Below the pieces are notes generated by a model, which saw only the letters and a list, made by a program, of their open reading frames with translations, had not been told where the DNA came from and did not search any database. The translations under genes and the position numbers were made by a program. Shown here piece after piece: positions 8,167 through 15,647 of a stretch of DNA of 34,734 nucleotides. The DNA comes from Streptomyces tateyamensis (GTDB taxonomy: Bacteria > Actinomycetota > Actinomycetes > Streptomycetales > Streptomycetaceae): NCBI RefSeq assembly GCF_003205575.1, contig NZ_PYBW01000119.1:1-34734 (forward strand). The letters run 5' to 3'. Numbering within the stretch: the stretch's first letter is position 1; every line of letters begins with the position of its first letter.

Positions 8167-8301
8167 GCCTGCTCCCGGGAGGCTCGGCGTGCGCGGACCG
8201 GTCAGCCTGCGGATGCCCGCTCCGGCCGCCGGCTATCGGAGAACGCGGTGCGCCGAACGAGTGGACACGCGGGACCGGGGCAGACGGCTACCGGTCGTGG
8301 C

Positions 8302-8326
8302 GGAACCCGGCCGATAGACTTGGTCC
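8302..8326 (+). promoter_or_regulatory. Candidate promoter of the Mrp antiporter operon
   Basis: GGAAC (8302-8306) and GTCC (8323-8326) are separated by 16 nt. This resembles the Streptomyces sigma-E/ECF pattern GGAAC-N16-CGTCT. TAGACT (8315-8320) could alternatively be a housekeeping -10 box, but I see no good -35 for it. The element ends 21 nt before the first start codon. Confidence 0.3.
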
Positions 8327-8347
8327 GACGCCGGGGAGGTGAGACGA

Positions 8348-8806
8348 ATGGGCGCCAAGGCGGTCGAGACGCTCCTCTGGTGGCTGGTCCTGATGGCCCT
8401 CAACGTGCTGTTCATCAGCACCGTCAGTCCGCTCGAGCTCGAAGTGAGCGCCGGGCTGGCGCTGCTCGGAGCGGTCGCGGCGGGCCCCGCCCGGCGGGCG
8501 GCCCGGGCCCGCCTGGGCGGCCTGACCGGCGCCCCCGCCGCCCTCGCCGCCCTCCCCCGCACCCTGGTGTCCGACCTGGTACTGCTGGTCCGGGTGCTGC
8601 TGCGCCCGGCCTCGGCCACCGGCGGCGTGCGGACGGTGGCACTGCCCGCGGGGACCGGCCCGGCCTGGGCCTGCACCTTGCTGTCGGCCACCCCCGGCAC
8701 CTGCGTGCTGGACGTGTCGGCCCCGGCGGACGGACCGGTGCGGCTGACCGTGCACACCCTCGACGCCGCACCGTCGGCCGTCGAGCGCGCGGTGGGTGTC
8801 GGGTGA
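8348..8806 (+). CDS. mnhE: Mrp-type Na+/H+ antiporter subunit E
   Basis: 152 residues. Two N-terminal membrane helices (WWLVLMALNVLFIST, VSAGLALLGAVAA) precede a soluble domain with the MrpE-type segment LVSDLVLLVRVLLRP followed by VRTVALPAGTG. The protein is part of the membrane complex that exchanges cytosolic Na+ (or K+/Ca2+) for protons. ATG 8348 was chosen over GTG 8339 because GGGGAGGTG lies directly before it. First cistron of seven; its stop overlaps the next start (GTGA). Confidence 0.88.
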   Translation: MGAKAVETLLWWLVLMALNVLFISTVSPLELEVSAGLALLGAVAAGPARRAARARLGGLTGAPAALAALPRTLVSDLVLLVRVLLRPASATGGVRTVALPAGTGPAWACTLLSATPGTCVLDVSAPADGPVRLTVHTLDAAPSAVERAVGVG

Positions 8807-9072
8807 ACGCCTGGCTGCTCGCGGCGGCCGTACTGCTGGTCGGCGCCGTCGGACCGGGGGCCGTGGTCGCGCTGCGCGGTCCCGCGCAGCAGCGGCTGCT
8901 CGGCGCCTCGCTCGCCGCCACCGCCGTGACCGCGGTCCTGCTGCTGCTCGCCCAGGGGTTCGGGCGCAGCTCGTACGTCGACGTGGCGCTGATCCTCGCG
9001 GTGCTGGCACCCACCGGCACCCTGGTCTTCACCCGGCTGCTGGCCGGCGACCCGAGCGGGGCGGAGAACTGA
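8803..9072 (+). CDS. mnhF: Mrp-type Na+/H+ antiporter subunit F
   Basis: 89 residues with three predicted membrane helices. It carries the MrpF pattern: a first helix, RGPAQQRLLGASLAATAVTA, then YVDVALILAVLAPTGTLVFTR. The GTG start at 8803 overlaps the mnhE stop by 4 nt (GTGA), indicating translational coupling. The stop overlaps the mnhG start. Confidence 0.88.
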   Translation: MNAWLLAAAVLLVGAVGPGAVVALRGPAQQRLLGASLAATAVTAVLLLLAQGFGRSSYVDVALILAVLAPTGTLVFTRLLAGDPSGAEN

Positions 9073-9362
9073 TGCGCCATCAGATCGCCCTGGTGCTGCT
9101 GGTCGCGGGCGTCGCGGTGCTGCTGCTGGCCGGCCTGGCCCTGCTCCGGCTGCCCGCCCCGTACCTGCGCCTGCACGCGCTCTCCCCCGCCTCCTCGCTC
9201 GGCGCCCCGCTGATCGCGCTGGCCCTGGCGGTGGAGACCGGCCCGGGGCGCGGCGCGGCGAAGCTGCTGGTCATCGGCGCGCTGCTGGCGGTGGGCGGCA
9301 CGGTGACCACGATGGCGATCGGCCGCACCACGCTGCGGCGCGAGGAGGCGGACCGGACGTGA
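9072..9362 (+). CDS. mnhG: Mrp-type Na+/H+ antiporter subunit G
   Basis: 96 residues with three membrane helices. The MrpG signature LLRLPAPYLRLHALSPASSLGAPLIALAL is present (normally R-F-P-D-x-Y-x-R-x-H-A in the family). The ATG at 9072 shares one base with the mnhF stop. The GTG of the next gene lies inside the last codons. Confidence 0.88.
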   Translation: MRHQIALVLLVAGVAVLLLAGLALLRLPAPYLRLHALSPASSLGAPLIALALAVETGPGRGAAKLLVIGALLAVGGTVTTMAIGRTTLRREEADRT

Positions 9363-9628
9363 GCGACACCTTGGTCGTGCTGGCTCTGCTGCTGGTGGCG
9401 GTTGCCGCCACCGGGGCCGCGCTCACCCGGGACCCGGCCCGGCAGGCGGTGGTGCTGGCCCTGCTCGGGCTGAGCCTCACCGTGCTCTTCACGGTGCTGC
9501 AGGCCCCGGACGTGGCGCTCTCCCAGCTCGGGGTCGGCACCGCCGTCACCCCGCTGCTGATCCTGCTCGCCGTCCGCAAGGTGCGCCGGTTCGGCCGCCG
9601 CGAGCCGGACCGGGACGAGGAGGAGTGA
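9359..9628 (+). CDS. MbhD-like antiporter subunit (DUF4040; corresponds to MrpA C-terminal part)
   Basis: 89 residues with three membrane helices. The segment LQAPDVALSQLGVGTAVTPLLILLAV matches the MbhD/DUF4040 motif (APDVA...VG). In classical Mrp systems this piece is fused within the very large subunit A; here, as in archaeal Mbh membrane hydrogenase complexes, it is a separate gene. Start GTG 9359 overlaps the mnhG stop (GTGA). No separate ND5-like MrpA N-terminal subunit exists in the operon. Confidence 0.85.
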   Translation: MSDTLVVLALLLVAVAATGAALTRDPARQAVVLALLGLSLTVLFTVLQAPDVALSQLGVGTAVTPLLILLAVRKVRRFGRREPDRDEEE

Positions 9629-10353
9629 GCCGGCGGGCGCGGCTGCTGCTGCTCGCGGCGGCGGGCCTGGTGGTCGCGGGCTTCTTCGCCGCCGCCTGCC
9701 TGCGGCTGCCCGCCTTCGGCGCGGCGGTGCACCCGTACGGCGAGCGCGCCGTCGCGGCGGCGCTGGGACAGCGCACCGCCAACACCGTCTCCTCGGTCAA
9801 CTTCGACCAGCGGGCCTTCGACACCCTGGGCGAGGAGTCGATCCTCTACGCCTCGGTGCTGAGCGCCGTGCTGCTGCTGCGGCTGGCCCGGGACGAGCGC
9901 AAGCACGAGCCGCGCCCGGCCCCGGTGCTGCCGAGCACCCGGCTGTTCGGCGCGGTGCTGCTGCCGGTGACCCTGCTGACGGGCGGTTACGTCGTGGCGC
10001 ACGGTCAGCTCAGCCCGGGCGGCGGGTTCCAGGGCGGGGTGGTGCTGGCCTCGGGGCTGCACCTGGCCTACGTGGCCGCCGACTACCGGGCGCTGGGCCG
10101 GGTCCGCCCGCTCGCCGTGCTGGACGTGGCGGACGCGCTGGCGGCCGGCGCGTTCAGCGTGCTGGGGCTGGTGGGCCTGGTCGCCGGGGCCGCGTTCCTG
10201 CAGAACACGCTGCCGCTCGGCACCTTCAACACCCTGGCCTCGGGCGGGCTGGTACCGGTGGTCAACGCGGTGGTGGGCGTCGAAGTGGCCAGCGGCGTGA
10301 TCGTGCTGCTGGCCCAGTTCCTGGACCAGGCCGTGGAGGTGGTCGAGCGTTGA
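9625..10353 (+). CDS. mnhB: Fused MbhE-like + MnhB antiporter subunit
   Basis: 242 residues in two parts. Residues 1-95 carry VNFDQRAFDTLGEESILYAS (58-77), the signature of the extreme MrpA C-terminus or MbhE (D-R-x-F-D-T-L-G-E). Residues about 105-242 are MnhB/MbhF-like, with GGYVVAHGQLSPGGGFQGGV and four membrane helices. The product is therefore a natural fusion of MbhE with subunit B and completes the missing MrpA C-terminal module. GTG 9625 overlaps the preceding stop (GTGA). Its own stop overlaps the TTG start of mnhC. Confidence 0.85.
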   Translation: MSRRARLLLLAAAGLVVAGFFAAACLRLPAFGAAVHPYGERAVAAALGQRTANTVSSVNFDQRAFDTLGEESILYASVLSAVLLLRLARDERKHEPRPAPVLPSTRLFGAVLLPVTLLTGGYVVAHGQLSPGGGFQGGVVLASGLHLAYVAADYRALGRVRPLAVLDVADALAAGAFSVLGLVGLVAGAAFLQNTLPLGTFNTLASGGLVPVVNAVVGVEVASGVIVLLAQFLDQAVEVVER

Positions 10354-10694
10354 GCGTGTTCCCCTACCTGATGGCCGGCTGGATCCTACTGGTCGGGATC
10401 TACGGGCTGGCGACCAGCCGCAACCTGATCCAGGCGGTCGGCTGCCTGTCGGTGGCCCAGTCCGCCACCTACGTACTGCTGCTGGCCGTCGGCTACCGGC
10501 GCGGTGCCACCGCCCCGGTCTTCAGCGACCTGCCGGTGGGCGCCCCGGTGGTGGACCCGGTGGTCCAGGCGCTGGCCCTGACCGACGTGGTGGTCGGCGC
10601 CACCGTGACCGCCGTACTGCTCGCGCTGGTGATCCAACTGCGCAAGCGGCACGGCACGGTGGACCCGGAACGCCTCACCGGACTGCGGGGCTGA
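10350..10694 (+). CDS. mnhC: Mrp-type Na+/H+ antiporter subunit C (NuoK-like)
   Basis: 114 residues with three membrane helices. NuoK-like features are GLATSRNLIQAVGCLSVAQSATYVLLL, then PVVQALALTDVVVGATVTAVLLALV, where MrpC and NuoK keep the PxPQALxLTxIVI motif. The start is taken as TTG 10350 because TTGA overlaps the mnhB stop in the same way as the other junctions. GTG 10356 is an alternative two codons in. Confidence 0.88.
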   Translation: MSVFPYLMAGWILLVGIYGLATSRNLIQAVGCLSVAQSATYVLLLAVGYRRGATAPVFSDLPVGAPVVDPVVQALALTDVVVGATVTAVLLALVIQLRKRHGTVDPERLTGLRG

Positions 10695-10696
10695 GC

Positions 10697-12547
10697 GTGC
10701 CCGACACCGCCCGACTGCTGCCGCTGGCCGTGGCGGTCCCGCTGCTCGGCTCGGTGCTGCTGGCCGTGGCCGGGCACCGGCTGCCCCGGCTGGGTACCGA
10801 CGTGCTGGCGGCGTTCTGCGCGGCGGCCTCGCTCGGCTGCCTGGTACTGCTCTGGGTGCGCACCGGTGACGGGCGCGCGGTGAGCTGGGTGGGCGGCTGG
10901 GGGCCACCGGGCGGGGCACCGGCCCGGGGCGCGCAGAGCGTCGGCATCGTGCTGGTGGCCGACCGGCTGGGTCTCGGCCTGGCGCTGCTGGCGGCGGCCC
11001 TGGTGCTGGCCGTGGTGGCGTACGCGTGGCGCTACTTCGAGGAACCGGTCGGCGGGCACGCCGGCGTCTTCCCGGCGCTGCTGCTGCTCTTCCACGCGGG
11101 CATGTGCGGCTTCGCGCTGACCGGTGACCTGTTCGACGCCTTCGTCTTCTTCGAGCTGATGGGCGCCTGCGCCTACGCCCTGACCGGGTACCGGATCGAG
11201 GACCCCCGGCCGCTGCACGGCGCGCTCACCTTCGGGATCGTCAACTCGCTGGCGGCGTACGCCTCGCTGCTGGGCATCGGGCTGCTGTACGCGCGCACCG
11301 GACAGCTCGGGCTGGCCCAGCTCGGCCAGGCGCTGGACACCCGGCCGCCGGACCTGCTGGTGGTCTGCGCGTTCGTCCTGGTCCTGGCCGGGCCGCTGGT
11401 GAAGGCGGCCGCCGCGCCGTTCCACTTCTGGCTGCCGGACGCGCACGCGGTGGCCCCCAGCCCGGTCTGCATGCTGCTCTCCGGGGTGATGGTCGAGCTC
11501 GGGGTCTACGGCGTGGCCCGGATCTACTGGGTGGTGTTCGCCGGGCCGGGCGGGATCCCGCACCCGGCCTTCCGCAGCGTCCTGCTGGTGCTCGGCACGC
11601 TGACCGCGTTGCTGGGCGCGGTGATGTGCTGGCAGCAGCGGCACCTGAAGCGGCTGCTGGCCTTCTCCACGGTCGGTCACGTCGGGCTGTTCCTGGTCGG
11701 CGTCGCCCTGCTGGACCCCGCGGCGCTGGCCGGAACCGCGGTGTACGTGGCGAGCCACGCCGGGGCCAAGGCGGCACTGTTCGGGCTCTGCGGCCTGCTG
11801 CTGGACCGCTACGGCTCGGTGGACGAGCACGGGCTGCACGGGCGGGCCCGCGAACTGGTGCTGCCCGGACTGCTGTTCGCGGTCGGCGGCTTCGCCCTGG
11901 CCGGGCTGCCGCCGTTCGGCACGGGGCTGGGCAAGGCGCTCGGCGAGGAGGCGGCCGGCCGGCAACTCCCGTTCCTGCTGCCCGCACTGTACGTGCTGGT
12001 GTCGGCCGTGACCGGCGGTGCGGTGCTGCGCGCCGCGCTGCGGGTGTTCGCGGGTGCCGGGCCGGCGCCGGTGGACCGTCCGGGCGAGCCGGAGACCAGC
12101 GGGGAGGGCGAGGAGCCGGAGGTGCGCGGGCCGGGGCGGCGGCTGCCGGTGCCGCTGGTCGCGGTCCCGGCCGTGCTGCTGCTCTGCTCGCTGCTGGTGG
12201 GGTGTGTGCCGGCGGTGGGCGCCCGACTCGCCGAGGCGGCCCGGCTGTTCACCGACCGCGCGGGCTACCTGGCGGCCGCCTACCAGGCACCGCCGGCGCC
12301 CGCCGCTCCGGTGCCGCCCGCCGGCTGGACCGCGGCGGGCGTGCTGCTCGGCCTGCTCTCCGCGGCACTGGCCACGGGCCTCGCCCTGCTGGCCGTCCAT
12401 CCGCTGCACCGCGGGCTCGGCGCCGCGCTCAACCGGCGGCTGGTCCTGCCGCTGCGGCGCCTGCACTCGGGCCTGCTCGGCGACTACGTGACCTGGCTGG
12501 TGGTCGGACTGGCCGGCCTGCTGGTGGCCTTCGCCGCACAGCGCTGA
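10697..12547 (+). CDS. mnhD: Mrp-type Na+/H+ antiporter subunit D (NuoM/NuoN-like)
   Basis: 616 residues with about 14 membrane helices, the proton/cation-translocating subunit related to complex I. Key charged residues are kept: E153 in FVFFELMGACAYALTGY, K236 in GPLVKAAAAPFHFWLPDAHA, and H243 and H250 in the same stretch. There is a hydrophilic insertion with acidic repeats (PGEPETSGEGEEPEVRG, residues about 458-475) and an extended C-terminal region longer than the usual 490-residue MrpD. It is the only antiporter-like (Proton_antipo_M) subunit in the operon, where classical Mrp has two. GTG 10697 follows the mnhC stop by 2 nt. Confidence 0.9.
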   Translation: MPDTARLLPLAVAVPLLGSVLLAVAGHRLPRLGTDVLAAFCAAASLGCLVLLWVRTGDGRAVSWVGGWGPPGGAPARGAQSVGIVLVADRLGLGLALLAAALVLAVVAYAWRYFEEPVGGHAGVFPALLLLFHAGMCGFALTGDLFDAFVFFELMGACAYALTGYRIEDPRPLHGALTFGIVNSLAAYASLLGIGLLYARTGQLGLAQLGQALDTRPPDLLVVCAFVLVLAGPLVKAAAAPFHFWLPDAHAVAPSPVCMLLSGVMVELGVYGVARIYWVVFAGPGGIPHPAFRSVLLVLGTLTALLGAVMCWQQRHLKRLLAFSTVGHVGLFLVGVALLDPAALAGTAVYVASHAGAKAALFGLCGLLLDRYGSVDEHGLHGRARELVLPGLLFAVGGFALAGLPPFGTGLGKALGEEAAGRQLPFLLPALYVLVSAVTGGAVLRAALRVFAGAGPAPVDRPGEPETSGEGEEPEVRGPGRRLPVPLVAVPAVLLLCSLLVGCVPAVGARLAEAARLFTDRAGYLAAAYQAPPAPAAPVPPAGWTAAGVLLGLLSAALATGLALLAVHPLHRGLGAALNRRLVLPLRRLHSGLLGDYVTWLVVGLAGLLVAFAAQR

Positions 12548-12553
12548 GCGGCC

Positions 12554-12571
12554 CGGCGCCCGTCGGCGCCG
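12554..12571 (+). terminator. Hairpin after the Mrp operon
   Basis: CGGCGCC (12554-12560), loop CGTC, GGCGCCG (12565-12571), starting 7 nt after the mnhD stop. The short but strong GC stem without a T-run is a possible transcription terminator. Confidence 0.4.
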
Positions 12572-12595
12572 AACCGCTGAGCCAGATGGCCCGGC

Positions 12596-12607
12596 GGTAG
12601 CGCTACC
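12596..12607. promoter_or_regulatory. 12-nt perfect palindrome, possible operator
   Basis: GGTAGCGCTACC is a perfect palindrome, followed 3 nt later by GGTACC. It lies between the Mrp operon and the DUF6328-type gene, upstream of the latter's candidate promoter. It could be a repressor site or chance; no regulator gene is adjacent. Confidence 0.25.
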
Positions 12608-12688
12608 AGCGGTACCACCGTCCTCACCCGCCCCCGCCGGTCGGCGCGCGCAGGACGAAGCCGAGCAGCCACAGCACCACGAGGGGCG

Positions 12689-12713
12689 GATTGACCGCAC
12701 CCGCACCGGGTAG
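12689..12713 (+). promoter_or_regulatory. Candidate sigma-B-like promoter of the DUF6328-type gene
   Basis: GATT (12689-12692), 15-nt spacer, GGGTAG (12708-12713). The start codon follows 25 nt later with GGAGGTGG between. It has the same spacing and -10-like hexamer as the candidate at 476-500. Confidence 0.35.
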
Positions 12714-12738
12714 GCGCCCGTCCGTGGAGGTGGTCGGG

Positions 12739-13299
12739 ATGACAGCGCCCACGACGGACACCACCGGCCCCACCAACGGCCGGGTCGGACGCCAGGAGTC
12801 CGCGGAGGAGCGGGCGGACCGGCGCTGGAGCGAGATGCTCCAGGAGGTCCGGGTGGCGCAGACCGGCTCGCAGGTGCTCTTCGGCTTCCTACTGAGCGTG
12901 GTCTTCATGCCCCGGTTCGCCGAACTCGACGGCTTCGAGCGCTGGTTGTACGTGGTCACGGTGGTGCTGGGGGCGCTGGCCACAGGTGCGCTGACGGCGC
13001 CGGTCTCCTATCACCGCCTGCTGGCCGGCCGCCGGCTCAAACCCCAGCTGGTGGACGGCGCGGCCCGTCTGGTCTCCCTCGGCCTGGTGCTGCTCGCCCT
13101 CACCATCGGGTCCGCCCTGCTGCTCCTGCTGCGGGTGGCCACCGGAGCGACCTGGGCGGCCTGGATCGCGGGCGGCGTGATGGCCTGGTTCGCCGCCTGC
13201 TGGCTGGTGCTGCCGGTCCTGCAGATCCGACGGCACGCCAACCACCACGGCGACCAGCGGCCCGGCGCCCAGCGGCCCGGCAACTTCGGCGGCGGGTGA
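12739..13299 (+). CDS. DUF6328-type four-helix membrane protein
   Basis: 186 residues. The charged N-terminal half-helix (ESAEERADRRWSEMLQEVRV) followed by QTGSQVLFGFLLSVVFMPRF, then SYHRLL after the second helix, is characteristic of DUF6328, a family of about 150-180 residues with four membrane helices and no known function. The C-terminal tail is hydrophilic with a short duplication (QRPGAQRPGN). ATG 12739 follows GGAGGTGGTCGGG; an in-frame upstream ATG at 12691 would extend into the promoter candidate. It may act with the antiporter in ion or osmotic stress, inferred from position only. Confidence 0.82.
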   Translation: MTAPTTDTTGPTNGRVGRQESAEERADRRWSEMLQEVRVAQTGSQVLFGFLLSVVFMPRFAELDGFERWLYVVTVVLGALATGALTAPVSYHRLLAGRRLKPQLVDGAARLVSLGLVLLALTIGSALLLLLRVATGATWAAWIAGGVMAWFAACWLVLPVLQIRRHANHHGDQRPGAQRPGNFGGG

Positions 13300-13457
13300 G
13301 GGCGGGCGGAGTCGCGCTCCACGGCGAACCGGGGCCCCGGAGGACGTCTGCGAACCCGCCTGGCCGATCACCGGGAGTGCCCCCACGGCGGGGGTGATCG
13401 CCGGTACCCTGGTCCCCCCGCCGGAGCACCGTCGGGGCACGGCGAGCGGAGGTCGAA

Positions 13458-14381
13458 GTGCCGCAGAGGGCACGGGAGTTACGGTCACTTGGGGTCCTCG
13501 TCGCGGGTGCGGCGGCGCTGCGTTCGGTCGAGCTGGCCGAGCACCAGGGCTTCGACAGCGCCTGGCTGACGCTCCCTCGGACGGCCGAACAGGCAGCCGA
13601 ACGGACAGCTGACCGGCCCTCCGCCCAGCTCGACACGCTCGCTGCGGCCGCCGCCCGCACCCACCGCCTCGCCCTCGGCACCACCACCCTGCCACTGACC
13701 GGCGCGAGCGCGCCGCAGCTGGCCGAGGAGCTGGCCGCCCTCGACCGGAGCCACGGCGCCCGGCTCAACCCGGGCGTCGAGTTCGGCACGGTCGGCACGG
13801 GCCCGGGCACGATCGGCGCGACCTCCGGCACGGTCGGCACGGGCGCGAACGGCGCGACGCCCGGCACGGTCGGCGCGGGCCCGGTAGCCGTGGGCACCGA
13901 CCGCCGTCAGGTGCGGGAACTGCTGGACGGGCTGCGTGAGTTCGCCCCTGCCCTGGCCCGCCGGCTCTGGTGCGCACCCGACGACCGGCACACGGCCCGC
14001 TGGGCAGGCGCGCAGGAACTCAACCTGCTGGTGGACGCGGCTGGCTCCGCCGAGCAGCGGCTTGCCCTGATCCGCGCCTTCCGGGAGAGCCACCCGCGCG
14101 GCGCCTGGGCCCGGGTCTGCCAGCGTCTGGTGGTGCTGCCCGTCGACGCGGCCACCCCCACCCAGCGCGCCAGGTACCAGGAGCACGCGCAGCGGACCCC
14201 TGCCCTGGTCGGCCTCTCGGCGCAGCTGGCCGAGCTGCTCACCTCCGACGTCGCATTCCGTGAGGTGGAGGAGGCGGCCTTCGTCCTGCCGGACGGCTTC
14301 GCCCCCGAGGACCACGCCCAACTGCTGGCCGACCTCGCCTCCCGGCTCGCCCCGCTGCTCGGCTGGCACCCTGTCTACTGA
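13458..14381 (+). CDS. LLM-class flavin-dependent (luciferase-like) oxidoreductase, divergent
   Basis: 307 residues, shorter than the usual 330-350. N-terminal ELAEHQGFDSAWLTL and LDTLAAAAARTHRLALGTTTLPL are typical F420/FMN-dependent luciferase-like barrel segments. C-terminal ELLTSDVAFREVEEAAFVLPDGF followed by ADLASRLAPLLGWHPVY matches the family end. Between strands, residues about 109-146 are a Gly/Thr/Ala low-complexity tract (GTVGTGPGTIGATSGTVGTG and similar) where family members have ordered loop and cofactor-contact sequence. The protein may be a decayed or loop-expanded member with altered activity. GTG 13458 follows GGAGGTCGAA. Its last codon and stop lie inside a 16-bp tandem repeat. 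Confidence 0.75.
   Translation: MPQRARELRSLGVLVAGAAALRSVELAEHQGFDSAWLTLPRTAEQAAERTADRPSAQLDTLAAAAARTHRLALGTTTLPLTGASAPQLAEELAALDRSHGARLNPGVEFGTVGTGPGTIGATSGTVGTGANGATPGTVGAGPVAVGTDRRQVRELLDGLREFAPALARRLWCAPDDRHTARWAGAQELNLLVDAAGSAEQRLALIRAFRESHPRGAWARVCQRLVVLPVDAATPTQRARYQEHAQRTPALVGLSAQLAELLTSDVAFREVEEAAFVLPDGFAPEDHAQLLADLASRLAPLLGWHPVY
13785..13893 (+). repeat. Low-complexity repeat within the luciferase-like gene
   Basis: Imperfect repeats built on CGGCACGGTCGGCACGGG and GGCGCGA units, encoding Gly-Thr-Val-Gly-type repeats. The unit length varies while the frame is kept, suggesting in-frame slippage expansion in a surface loop. Confidence 0.6.
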
Positions 14382-14442
14382 TCGGCCCGCCTACTGACCG
14401 GCTCGGCTACTGACCGGCTCGGCTACTGATCGGCCCGGCTAC
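14375..14442. repeat. 16-bp tandem repeat (about 4.2 copies) over a stop codon
   Basis: Four consecutive 16-bp units, CTACTGATCGGCCCGC, CTACTGACCGGCTCGG twice and CTACTGATCGGCCCGG, plus a partial CTAC. The first unit supplies the last Tyr codon and TGA stop of the luciferase-like gene. The array fills the gap before the convergent lipoprotein gene. Confidence 0.9.
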
Positions 14443-14479
14443 AGTGGGGCCGGGTGACACGGAGCCGGGTGACGACGGC

Positions 14480-15412
14480 TCAGGGCACCAGCACCACCAG
14501 CACCGGCCCGGTGGCGAACGGCATCCGGCTGCCGTCCGGCAGCGTGAACGCGGTGCCCTGGGCCGGGTCGGGCCGGGACCAGTGGACCTCCCACACCTTG
14601 CCGTCGCGCAGCACCTGGGCCGCCCCCGAGCCCACGGTCCGGGTGAACACCTCGTTGTCGGCGTGCCCGGCGTTGAAGTCGGTGAAGTCGCCGGGGACGA
14701 TGCTGACGTGCTGCACCACCACGGTCGCCGTGCCGGACCAGGCCGGGTGGCCGTCCACCGCCACCGCGTAGGAGCCGCTCGCGTACCGCACCCCGATCGC
14801 GGCGGACGGCAGGTGCCAGGTCATCGCGGCCAGCGCGGTCCCGCCGCCCGGGGCCGGGCCGAAGGTGAAGCCGGGCGAGCGGGCCGGCACCGACGGGTGG
14901 CGGGCCAGGATCTGGTGCGGGTCGACGAAAGTGGGGTCCACGCCCTGGTTGCTGAAGGCGCCGGGGTCGCCGGCCGGCGTCACGCTCTGCAGATCCGCCT
15001 GCTCGAGCAGCGGCAGCAGTCCGCTGATCGCGCCGCTGTAGGCGAGGTCGAGGCGTCCGTACTGCTGGAGCAGCGGGATGTCGGTCTGCCGGGCGGAGCG
15101 GACCGGGCCGATCATGGCGGGCAGGTGGTTGGCGTCGTAGACGGCCAGGAAGCGGGAGAGCCCGCCCTCGACCTGGATCCAGTAGACGACGTCGGCCTGG
15201 GCCAGGCCCTGTTGCAGTTGCTGGATCCGGCCGGTGACGTTGTCGATCTTCACCGCGAGCGTGTTGCCCGCCGCGCCCACGTTGTCCAGCGGGTTGCCCT
15301 GGTTCACGGTGCTGCCCGGCCCGGTACCGGCGTGCTGCCCGGCACCGCCGCAGCCGGCGACCAGTCCGAGGGCGAGCCCGGACAGGGCGAGCCTCATCCG
15401 GCGCCCGGCCAT
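14480..15412 (-). CDS. DUF3048 domain lipoprotein (YerB-like)
   Basis: 310 residues. The lipoprotein signal peptide ends in a lipobox (LGLVAGC, Cys21), so the mature protein is probably anchored outside the membrane. The body has DUF3048 features: NTLAVKIDNVTGRIQQLQQG, ADVVYWIQVEGGLSRFLAVY, PAMIGPVRSARQTDI and a C-terminal half with VHWSRPDPAQGTAFT. B. subtilis YerB belongs to this family; its biochemical role is unknown. ATG 15412 follows AAGGGGTGG. It is convergent with the luciferase-like gene and downstream of the ribonuclease gene, from which it is separated by a strong terminator. Confidence 0.88.
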   Translation of the reverse strand: MAGRRMRLALSGLALGLVAGCGGAGQHAGTGPGSTVNQGNPLDNVGAAGNTLAVKIDNVTGRIQQLQQGLAQADVVYWIQVEGGLSRFLAVYDANHLPAMIGPVRSARQTDIPLLQQYGRLDLAYSGAISGLLPLLEQADLQSVTPAGDPGAFSNQGVDPTFVDPHQILARHPSVPARSPGFTFGPAPGGGTALAAMTWHLPSAAIGVRYASGSYAVAVDGHPAWSGTATVVVQHVSIVPGDFTDFNAGHADNEVFTRTVGSGAAQVLRDGKVWEVHWSRPDPAQGTAFTLPDGSRMPFATGPVLVVLVP

Positions 15413-15592
15413 CGGACCACCCCTTCCGCTGGGTCCTCCCTCCTACCGTGCGCCCGGCTCCGCGCGAGCACAATGCCCCGGGACCCGGTACCTCGCCGAC
15501 GAGACGCAGCCCCCACCGGCCGCGCGGCGCATCGCGCGTAGACACCACGCATAGAATCTGCCTATGGACTCCGCGCGCAGTGGTCCGGAAGC

Positions 15593-15637
15593 CACGGCGG
15601 CGGACGGACGGCCAGGGCCCGTCCGTCCGCCGCCGTG
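15593..15637 (-). terminator. Perfect 19-bp stem terminator of the ribonuclease gene
   Basis: CACGGCGGCGGACGGACGG (15593-15611) pairs without mismatch with 15619-15637 across a 7-nt loop. It begins 11 nt past the ribonuclease stop on the minus strand. There is no T-run; the stem strength alone makes it a convincing terminator. Confidence 0.85.
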
Positions 15638-15647
15638 CGTCACCGGC

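Noticed and set aside
6046..9072. A plus-strand open frame of about 1000 codons ending with the mnhF sequence
   Set aside because: Antisense to the SDR and YihY genes, no ribosome site at its start, composition of a GC-rich shadow frame. Only its last 90 codons, from GTG 8803, are a gene.
13366..13399. GATCACC...GGTGATC inverted repeat between the DUF6328-type and luciferase-like genes
   Set aside because: The arms are 20 nt apart and only 7 bp long. It could be a weak terminator or operator, but there is too little to call.
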